A stretch of 20,215 nt of DNA, from the NCBI GenBank assembly GCA_047921175.1, contig JBLRWQ010000053.1:1-20215 (forward strand), written 5' to 3'. Below the pieces are notes generated by a model. The model was not told where the DNA came from, searched no databases, and was given only the letters and a program-made list of their open reading frames with translations. The stretch comes from T1Sed10-7 sp047921175 (lineage in GTDB: Bacteria; Actinomycetota; Nitriliruptoria; Nitriliruptorales; Nitriliruptoraceae). This document shows positions 7,593-14,200 of the stretch, piece after piece (position 1 is the stretch's first letter; each line of letters starts with the position of its first letter). Made by a program: the position numbers and the translations under genes.

Positions 7593-8885
7593 TCAGCGGC
7601 GCTCGACGGGCACGTAGTCGCGCTCCGCGGGGCCCATGTACAGCTGCCGCGGCCGCACGATCGCCTGCTCCTCGTCCAGCAGGTTCTCCTGCCAGTGCGC
7701 CAGCCAGCCCGGGATGCGACCCATCGCGAACAGCACCGGGAACATCGAGGTGGGGAAGCCCATCGCCTGGTAGATGATGCCCGAGTAGAAGTCGACGTTC
7801 GGGTAGAGCTTGCGGGAGACGAAGTACTCGTCCTCCAGCGCGATCTTCTCGAGCTCCACGGCGATGTCGAGCAGCGGGTTCTTGCCGGTCACCTCGAAGA
7901 CCTCGTGGGCGAGGCCCTGGATCACCTTGGCCCGTGGGTCGTAGTTCTTGTAGACACGGTGCCCGAAGCCCATGAGCCGGAACTCGCCGTCCTTCGCGGC
8001 CTGGACCGCCTCGCCGACCTTGTCGACCGAACCGATGCGGTTGAGCATGTTCAGGACGGCCTCGTTCGCCCCGCCGTGCTTGGGGCCGTAGAGCGCCGCA
8101 GCCGCACCCGCTGCCGCGGAGTACGGGTCCGCGTCGGAGGAGCCGATGGCCCGCATCGTCGTCGTCGAGCAGTTCTGCTCGTGGTCGGCGTGGAGGATCA
8201 GCAGCACGTCCATCGCCCGTTCGAGCACCGGGTCCGGCTCGTACTTGAGCTCCGTGGTCTTCCACATCATGTTCAGGAAGTTGCCGGCGAAGCTCAGGTC
8301 GTTGTCCGGGTAGGCGTAGCGCATCCCGATCGAGTGGCGGTAGGCGAACGCGGCCAGGGTCGGGAACTTCGCGATCAGCCGGATGATCTGCATCTTGCGG
8401 GCCAGGGCCTCGTCGAGGTCCTTGGCCTCCGGGTAGAACGTCGACAGGGCCGCAACCGACGACACCAGCATGCCCATGGGGTGGGCGTCGTGGTGGAAGC
8501 CGTCCATGAACAGCTTCAGGTTCTCGTGGATGAACGTGTGGTGGGTGATGTCGTAGGTCCAGGTCTCCAGGTCCGAGGCGCCGGGCAGCTCCCCGTGCAG
8601 CAGGAGGTACGCCACCTCGAGGAAGCTGGAGGAATCCGCCAGCTGCTCGATCGGGTAGCCCCGGTAGCGCAGGATCCCGGCATCACCGTCGATGTAGGTG
8701 ACGGTGCTGCGCACGTTGGCGGTGTTCTTGAACGCGGGGTCGTAGCTCAGCAGGCCGAAGTCGTCGTCGGAGACCTTGATCTGGCGCAGGTCCATGGCCC
8801 GGATCGCCCCGTCGGCGACGGGGACCTCGTAGGTCCGTCCCGTCCGGTTGTCGGTGATCGTCAGGGTGTCCTTGGTGTCGCTCAT
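7593..8885 (-). CDS. gltA: Citrate synthase
   Basis: This 430-residue enzyme condenses oxaloacetate and acetyl-CoA to citrate, the entry step of the TCA cycle. Length fits the hexameric GltA type, and the N-terminal segment (about 1-50) with LTITDNRTGRTYEVP is typical of that type. Active-site residues are visible: His235 in LHADHEQN, His270 in GPKHGGANE, the FGHRVYKNYDPRA segment (His309) and Asp365 in PNVDFYSG. The ATG at 8885 has a very good AGGAGAAGG ribosome site upstream. It lies 39 bp after marR in the same direction. It could be co-transcribed with marR, but a TAGCGT box overlapping the marR stop codon suggests its own promoter. Confidence 0.96.
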   Translation of the reverse strand: MSDTKDTLTITDNRTGRTYEVPVADGAIRAMDLRQIKVSDDDFGLLSYDPAFKNTANVRSTVTYIDGDAGILRYRGYPIEQLADSSSFLEVAYLLLHGELPGASDLETWTYDITHHTFIHENLKLFMDGFHHDAHPMGMLVSSVAALSTFYPEAKDLDEALARKMQIIRLIAKFPTLAAFAYRHSIGMRYAYPDNDLSFAGNFLNMMWKTTELKYEPDPVLERAMDVLLILHADHEQNCSTTTMRAIGSSDADPYSAAAGAAAALYGPKHGGANEAVLNMLNRIGSVDKVGEAVQAAKDGEFRLMGFGHRVYKNYDPRAKVIQGLAHEVFEVTGKNPLLDIAVELEKIALEDEYFVSRKLYPNVDFYSGIIYQAMGFPTSMFPVLFAMGRIPGWLAHWQENLLDEEQAIVRPRQLYMGPAERDYVPVERR

Positions 8886-8921
8886 CGGCCACCTTCTCCT
8901 GGTCGCGGGAGCCTCACGGAC

Positions 8922-8927
8922 ACGCTA
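8922..8927 (-). promoter_or_regulatory. Putative -10 box of gltA, overlapping the marR stop codon
   Basis: On the minus strand the marR stop TAG is the first three bases of TAGCGT. The box lies 36 bases before the gltA ATG, leaving a leader of about 30 nt with the AGGAGAAGG site. Confidence 0.4.
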
Positions 8928-9413
8928 GCGGGCACCGGCGCCACGGTTCGCCTCGGCGACGCGGTGCAGCAGGAAAGCGAGGGTGGCCGCCTCCTCGTCG
9001 TCGAGGTGCGCGGCGAAGTGGGTCTGGACACCCGCGAGGTGCGTCGGGGCGGCAGCGCGCAGCCGGTCCCGGCCCGCGCGGGTCAGGGTGGCGAAGGTGC
9101 CACGGCGGTCGTCCGAGCAGCGGGTCCGCTCGACCAGTCCAGCGCGCTCCATCCGGTCGACCAGCCGGGTCACCCCGCTCTTGGAGAGCAGCACGGCCTC
9201 GGCCAGCTCCTGCATGCGCAGCCGGCCCTCGGGTGCCTCGGCCAGCTGGACGAGCACGTCGTACCAGGTCAGGGGGAGGTCCGCGCCGGCCCGCAGCTCA
9301 CGCTCGAGCACGTCGAGCGTGACCGCGTAGGCCTCCAGGAACGCCCGCCACGCGTCCAGCTGCCCCGGGGCGACGGGGGCAGTGACGGGTAGCGGGGTCG
9401 TGTCGGGGTCCAT
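8925..9413 (-). CDS. MarR-family transcriptional regulator
   Basis: This 162-residue protein has the MarR layout: an N-terminal dimerisation helix (about 20-42), a winged helix-turn-helix (about 48-115) with recognition helix LSKSGVTRLVDRMERAGL (76-93) and wing residues DDRRGTF (101-107), then a C-terminal helix. MarR proteins bind palindromic operators as dimers and respond to small phenolic or acyl ligands or oxidation; the ligand here is unknown. The frame is open upstream, but ATG 9413 is chosen because the downstream product matches the family and no other start codon is near. There is no ribosome site; TAGCCT ends seven bases before the ATG, so the mRNA is probably leaderless. gltA follows directly and is a possible target besides the gene itself. 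Confidence 0.87.
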   Translation of the reverse strand: MDPDTTPLPVTAPVAPGQLDAWRAFLEAYAVTLDVLERELRAGADLPLTWYDVLVQLAEAPEGRLRMQELAEAVLLSKSGVTRLVDRMERAGLVERTRCSDDRRGTFATLTRAGRDRLRAAAPTHLAGVQTHFAAHLDDEEAATLAFLLHRVAEANRGAGAR

Positions 9414-9420
9414 GCGCCCG

Positions 9421-9426
9421 AGGCTA
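9421..9426 (-). promoter_or_regulatory. Putative -10 box of marR (leaderless arrangement)
   Basis: TAGCCT on the minus strand is followed by seven bases and then the ATG, which places the transcription start at or next to the A of the start codon. No purine-rich ribosome site is present. Confidence 0.45.
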
Positions 9427-9444
9427 TCGACGGCGCCGAGCGGT

Positions 9445-9471
9445 TGCCGAGGCAGAGGTTGCGCCGGCAAC
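9445..9471. promoter_or_regulatory. Two adjacent palindromes, candidate MarR operators
   Basis: TGCCGAGGCA (9445-9454) and GTTGC-GCCG-GCAAC (9458-9471) lie 20-50 bases upstream of the marR -10 box, where autoregulatory MarR operators often sit. TTGC/GCAA half-sites are common in this family. The second could also act as a weak hairpin behind the glycosylase gene. Confidence 0.25.
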
Positions 9472-9507
9472 GGGGGTGTGGGTCGGGTCGGCGGGACCGC
9501 CGGGTCG

Positions 9508-10320
9508 TCAGGCCTGGTGACGTGGCGCCTGGTGCGCCGGCTGGCACCGCGGGCAGCGGTAGGCGAGCCGCGCCTGGTCTCCCAGCGGTGCCACCTCGAT
9601 GGGGGTACCGCAGCGGCGGCAGGGCTGCCCGGCCCGGCCATGGACCCACAGGGCGCCGGGCCCGTGCGACGGCGCCGTCGTGCGCGTCGAGGTGGTGAGG
9701 TTCGCCCGCAGCAGTCGTGCGGCGTCCTCCACGAGGGCTCGGCGGAGCGCGGTCGGGACGGCCGCGACCGGGGTCGCCGGATCGACCCCGTGCAGGAAGA
9801 GGACGTCGCAGCGGTAGACGTTGCCGATCCCGGCCGCGACGCGCTGGTCGAGCAGCGCCTCGCCGATGGTGGTGTTCCCGCCGCCGACGGCTCCCAGCCG
9901 GTGCAGCGCCTCGTCGAGGTCCGCTGCCTCCTCGCACAGGTCGGGTCCGAGGGCGCGGAGTGCCGGGTGCCGACCGAGCGAGGTGGTGGGCAGCACCTCG
10001 ACGATGGGTGCGTTGAAGCAGACCACGACGGCGCCGGGGACCGCGAGGACGACCCGGGCGGCCCGCGTCGGCTTCCGCCACCGCTCGCCGGGCCGGTACA
10101 GGTGCCACGAGCCCGTCATCCGCAGGTGCGTGTGGATCGTGAGTGCGTCCGCGGTGTGCACCAGCAGGTGCTTGCCGCGCGCCTCCACGCCCGTGACGGA
10201 GGTTCCGGGTGTCGGGTGGGGGGGTGGGACACGGGGGAGCTCGACCCGGGTCAGGGGTCGTGCGCGGAGCACCGGGCGGAGTCGGGCGGCGATCCGGTGG
10301 ATCGTGTCGCCCTCAGGCAT
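9508..10320 (-). CDS. nei: Endonuclease VIII / Fpg-family DNA glycosylase
   Basis: This 270-residue base-excision repair enzyme removes oxidised bases and nicks the abasic site. The start is fixed by biology: the mature protein must begin with Pro after Met, and MPEGDTIHR gives catalytic Pro2 and Glu3. In-frame ATGs further upstream would bury the proline and are rejected. Lys50 in EARGKHLL is the conserved beta-loop lysine. The helix-two-turn-helix segment has GIGNVYRCD with Asn167. The C-terminal zinc finger has Cys234, Cys237, Cys256 and Cys259. GDT after the catalytic pair fits Nei (endonuclease VIII, actinobacterial Nei2) rather than Fpg/MutM, which usually has MPELPE. It lies downstream of the histone gene but is separated from it by a strong terminator, so it needs its own promoter, which I could not locate. 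Confidence 0.93.
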   Translation of the reverse strand: MPEGDTIHRIAARLRPVLRARPLTRVELPRVPPPHPTPGTSVTGVEARGKHLLVHTADALTIHTHLRMTGSWHLYRPGERWRKPTRAARVVLAVPGAVVVCFNAPIVEVLPTTSLGRHPALRALGPDLCEEAADLDEALHRLGAVGGGNTTIGEALLDQRVAAGIGNVYRCDVLFLHGVDPATPVAAVPTALRRALVEDAARLLRANLTTSTRTTAPSHGPGALWVHGRAGQPCRRCGTPIEVAPLGDQARLAYRCPRCQPAHQAPRHQA

Positions 10321-10352
10321 CGACTCGCCGTCCGCCATCGATGGTGTGCACA

Positions 10353-10387
10353 CGACGGAGGGCCGCCCACCGGGCGGCCCTCCGTCG
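10353..10387 (-). terminator. Very strong terminator between the histone gene and nei
   Basis: A perfect 16-bp GC-rich stem (10353-10368 with 10372-10387) closes a three-base loop, 15 bases past the histone stop codon. It is the longest perfect hairpin in the window and should make the histone gene a single-gene transcript. Confidence 0.75.
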
Positions 10388-10401
10388 AGACGAGGCGGTG
10401 C

Positions 10402-10578
10402 TCAGAGGTCGTGGGGGCGCAGCGTGCCGCGACCGTTCTCCTTGGCGCGCGCGGCGGCGTCCGCGAGCATCGCGGCGATCTTCTCGTTCAGCGCATCGGG
10501 GAGGTTCGAGTCCATACGGAGCTCGAGGCCCTTGACGGCCTCCTTGACCTTGCTCTGGACGACGAGGGAGTCTGCCAT
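10402..10578 (-). CDS. Small bacterial histone-fold protein (alpha3-truncated type)
   Basis: A 58-residue basic protein that I read as a single histone fold. SLVVQSKVKEAVKGL (4-18) fits helix alpha1, ELRMDSN (19-25) loop L1, and LPDALNEKIAAML through RAKENG (26-49) the long central helix. RGTLRPHDL (50-58) fits loop L2 plus the very start of alpha3. Arg50, Thr52 and Asp57 have the same spacing as the R-x-T and Arg-Asp clamp of archaeal HMfB (R52, T54, D59). The protein ends where alpha3 begins, as in the short Bdellovibrio histone HBb (Bd0055). ATG 10578 is chosen for AGGAG eight bases upstream and the fit to the fold; the longer upstream frame is GC-driven. Predicted role: DNA compaction or bending as a dimer. 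A DUF1931-type protein would be about twice as long. No function in this lineage can be stated from sequence alone. Confidence 0.82.
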   Translation of the reverse strand: MADSLVVQSKVKEAVKGLELRMDSNLPDALNEKIAAMLADAAARAKENGRGTLRPHDL

Positions 10579-10604
10579 GAGGTGCTCTCCTGTTGCTCGG
10601 TAGG

Positions 10605-10620
10605 GCGGGGTCTCCCCCGC
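10605..10620 (-). other. Hairpin with GNRA-type loop in the histone gene leader
   Basis: On the minus strand GCGGGG-GAGA-CCCCGC forms a perfect 6-bp stem with a GAGA tetraloop, ending 26 bases before the histone ATG and about 13 bases before its ribosome site. It could stabilise the mRNA or tune translation. Confidence 0.4.
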
Positions 10621-10706
10621 TCGACGGTGGGCGGCGCGCCACCCGCGACGGATGCCCCGTTCCGCGGACCGGGTGCCGTTCGGGACCCAGCGGCTGCGTC
10701 GCGCGC

Positions 10707-10712
10707 ACTCTA
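10707..10712 (-). promoter_or_regulatory. Putative -10 box of the histone gene
   Basis: TAGAGT on the minus strand, with TCGCAT 18 bp upstream as a possible -35. Use of this box would give a leader of about 120 nt, unusually long for such a small gene. The stretch between this box and the lipoprotein gene promoter shows no further gene. Confidence 0.35.
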
Positions 10713-10810
10713 GAGGCACCTTCGGCACCGATGCGAACCTCTGGCCGGTGTCCGGCGGGTCGGGGTGACGGTCGACAACGGGGCCTCGACGGGCCGCTCC
10801 GCCCCGCGTG

Positions 10811-10816
10811 TAGGGT
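10811..10816 (+). promoter_or_regulatory. Putative -10 box of the lipoprotein gene
   Basis: TAGGGT lies 38 bases before the GTG start, in the divergent gap shared with the histone gene. No convincing -35 is seen. Confidence 0.35.
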
Positions 10817-10854
10817 CGCATCGACCGCCAGCCTCCCCGACCCGAGGGGCCGAC

Positions 10855-11211
10855 GTGCACCTCCCTGGCCCGACACGTCCGCTGCTCGTCGCCGCCATCG
10901 CCACCGGGCTGGTGTCCTGCGGCATCCTGGAGCTGGGCGGTAGCGCGCACGACGCGGTCACCCTGGAGGAGGCCAGCTCCGACGGTGGGACCTGGGCCGT
11001 CGACGTCGAGCTGCTCGCGACCGAGATCGGCGGCGCGACGGTGATCACCCTGCGTGCACCGCTGGACGAGGTGTCGTGTCGGGAGGGTGGGGACCTACCC
11101 ACGGACGGGCTGCCGCTCGGCTCCGAGCTCGTGTTCGTCCAGGCTGGGGACGTCACCCCTGGCGCCCCACCGCTGGTGCATGCGGTCGACGTCGAGGTGG
11201 CCTGCGAGTGA
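10855..11211 (+). CDS. Small predicted lipoprotein of unknown function
   Basis: This 118-residue protein starts with a short basic segment and a hydrophobic stretch (10-19), then a lipobox LVSC with Cys22 as the predicted lipidation site, so it should be anchored to the outer face of the membrane. The mature part (about 96 residues) alternates polar and hydrophobic residues (TWAVDVELLATEIGGATVITLRA; LVHAVDVEVACE), suggesting a small beta-sheet domain. Cys75 and Cys117 could form a disulfide. I recognise no family. GTG 10855 has GAGGGG five bases upstream; the frame is open earlier but upstream codons would place residues before the signal peptide that make no sense. It is the only plus-strand gene between histone and lhr, and its stop lies only four bases from the convergent lhr stop. 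Confidence 0.75.
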   Translation: MHLPGPTRPLLVAAIATGLVSCGILELGGSAHDAVTLEEASSDGGTWAVDVELLATEIGGATVITLRAPLDEVSCREGGDLPTDGLPLGSELVFVQAGDVTPGAPPLVHAVDVEVACE

Positions 11212-11215
11212 GCGG

Positions 11216-14200
11216 TCAGCCGGCGTGGCCGCCCGCCCGGCCCCGGTAGGTCAGGCCCCGGTAGCCGCGCGTGAAGCCGGCCTGCTCCAGCTGGTCGGGC
11301 CAGTCCGACAGGTCGTGGATCGGTTGGGCGTCGACCCGGACCAGCTCCAGCTTGCGCAGCCGGCCATCGTCGACCAGCGCGGTCAACGCCGGGAGCCAGG
11401 TCGACGGTGCCGCGGCGTGGGGGAAGGTGACGAGGCTCCGCCCGCCGCGCTCCAGCAGCGCGACCGGGCTGCCGTCGACGAGCACGACGTGCGCCCCGGC
11501 GGTCCGAGCCGGCCGGCCCTCGCTCGGGGGCCAGGCGAGCGCGGCGCCGTAGGGCTGGGCCGGGTCGGTCGCGGCGAGGCGGACCACCGGCACCTCGTCG
11601 TCACGCCGCCGCTCACGCAGACGCTCGATCGCGCCGGGAAGGGCGAACTGGGCCGCACCGAGCCCGGCGACGAGGTAGCCGCGCCGGACCCTGCCGGCCT
11701 CCTCCGCGGCCTTCAGCACCGGGTAGACGGCCGAGAACCCGCCATCCACGGTCTCCGCGCGCATCGCCTCCCGGGTCAGCACCCCGTGGCGCTCGAGCAG
11801 CTGCTCGGCCAGCGCGGTCCGTCGCCGCGTGGCGGCCTGTGGGTCGTCCGCCGCCCGGTCGCGTCGCCGCACGAGCGACCACCGCCCCTGCGCCGAGGGC
11901 GGGCCCAGCCGCGCGAGGCGGCCCGGTCGGGGCCTGCCACGCGAGCCGCCGCCCGTCGGCCGGCCGGCGACCAGCGCGCGGACCGGTGCGTAGGTGTCGT
12001 TGGTGACCTGCCCGGCCCAGACCAGGTCCCACAGGGCATCCAGGACCAGGTCCTGGTCGGCGATCCCGGCGGCGGGGAACAGCTCCGGCCAGAACGACGC
12101 GCCACGGTCGGCCAGGTGGCGGCGCAGCCGGTCGTGCACCTCGTCCCCCGGAGGGTCGCCGACCGGTGCCGGGGCCAGGTCGTCGACCCGGTCGCGGAAG
12201 CACAGCGTCAGGCGACCGTCGGCGCGGCCGAGCGGCTCCACCCCGATCCAGACCACCTCGCCCGCGGCGACCAGCTGGTCGAGGTCGGCTGCCCGGTAGC
12301 CGGCCAGCCGGGCGGGCAGCACGTCGGCCTCCAGCACGCTGGCCGGTACCGGCGCGCCCTGGAGCTGCCCGACGGTCTCCAGCAGCGCCTCGAGCCCGGC
12401 CCGGCGCGTCGAGCCGGTGGCGGCGCGCACCTGGTGCCAGGCGGGGAGGAACCGTCCCAGCGCCGCCGGCTCGACCGGCTCGACCTCGGCCCGGAGCGCC
12501 GCGAGCGAGCGCCGCTTCGCCCGGCGCAGCACCTCGGTGTCGACCCACTCGCGGCCACGACCGCCCGGACGGAACGCACCCTCGACGACCCGGTCCTGGC
12601 GTGCCAGGAAGCCCAGCGTCGCCACGACCCGGGGGGCAGGCACCCCGAGCGCCCGCCCGCAGGCGTGCTCGTCGAAGGGGCCGTGGGTGCGCGCGTACCG
12701 CGCGACGAGCTCCGCCAGCGGATCGGGGACCGGTTCGGTGAACGCCGCCGGGAGGCCCGCGGGCAGGGCCACGCCGACCGCGTCCCGCAGCCGTGCGGCG
12801 TCCTCAGCGGCGGCGAGCACGGACCGGCCCCCGAGGCGGATCTCGATCGCGCGGCGCTGCCCGAGCAGCACCTCGATCCACGCACCGGGTTCCTGGACGG
12901 CGCGGTCGACGAGATCCGCGCGGGGCAGGGGCCCGAGCTCGCGCAGCACATCGTGGAGCTCGTCGGCATCGCGGGCCCGGCGGTCGAGCTCGTCGCCGAC
13001 CGGCGCGAGGCGCTGCAGCTGCCGTTCGAGGTCGTCGAGCACCTCGGCGTCGAGCAGGTCGCGCAGCTCGTCGCCACCGAGCAGTTCGCGCAGCAGGTCG
13101 CGGTCGAGCGCCAGCGCCTGGGCGCGGCGTTCCGCCAGCGGCGCGTCGTACTCGTACATGTACTGCCCCACCCAGCCGAACAGCAGCGACTGGGCGAAGG
13201 GCGACGCCGAGGTGGTCTCGACCGCCACCAGCCGGACCCGGCGGGCATGCAGGTCGCCGAGCAGCTGCTCCAGCGCCGGCAGGTCGAAGACGTCGGACAG
13301 CGCCTCGCGGGTGGCCTCGAGCAGCAACGGGAAGCTCGGGTACCGGCTCGCGACCTCGAGCAGCCCGGCGGCGCGCTGGCGCTGCTGCCACAGCGCGGTG
13401 CGCTTGCCGGGCATGCGTTTCGGCAGCAGCAGGGCCCGGCCGGCCGCCTCGCGGAACAGGGTGGTGAACAGCGCCGTGCCCGCGAGCTGGTCGACCACCA
13501 GGTCGCGGACCTCGTCGGGGGCCGGCAGCAGGTCCGCGGTCAGCGTGGCGTCGTCGAGGGGGTGGCCGGCATCGTCGTCGCCGTCGTGCCAGCCGCCGGC
13601 CCCGGGCACCCCGAAGGTGGCGGTCGTGTCGGGCAGCCGGACCACGATGCCGTCGTCGGCCCAGAGCACCTGCGGGTCGTAGCCGGCCGTGGTGAGCCGC
13701 CGCTCGATCGCCATCGCCCAGGGGGCGTGCACCTGGGCGCCGAAGGGGGACAGCAGGCAGACGCGCCAGTCCCCGAGCTCGTCGCGGAACCGCTCCACGA
13801 CGATCGTGCGGTCGTCGGGCAGCACGCCCGTGGCCTCGCGCTGCTCGTCGAGGTAGGCGAGCAGGTTGTCCGCGGCCCACGCGTCGAGGTCGTGGTCAGC
13901 TCGCAGCCGGGCCACCTCGGCGTCGCGGTCCTCGGCGGCGTTGGTGCTGACCTCGCGGATGAAGGCGCCGACGGCGGCCCCGAGCTCGGCGGGCCGGCCC
14001 GGGCCGTCGCCGTGCCAGAACGGCAGCTTGCCGGGCTCGCCGGGCGCGGGGGTGACGACCACCCGCTCGAAGGTGATGTCCTCGATGCGCCAGGTGGAGG
14101 CCCCGAGCACGAAGGTCTCCCCGGCGCGGGACTCGTGCACCATCTCCTCGTCGAGCTCGCCGACCCGCGTGCCGTCGGGCAGGAACACGCCGAACAGGCC

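Noticed and set aside
10579..10950. Longer form of the histone protein from the in-frame upstream open region
   Set aside because: The extra residues are low-complexity and would run through the promoter and leader and into the divergent lipoprotein gene; the ribosome site and the fold both fit ATG 10578.
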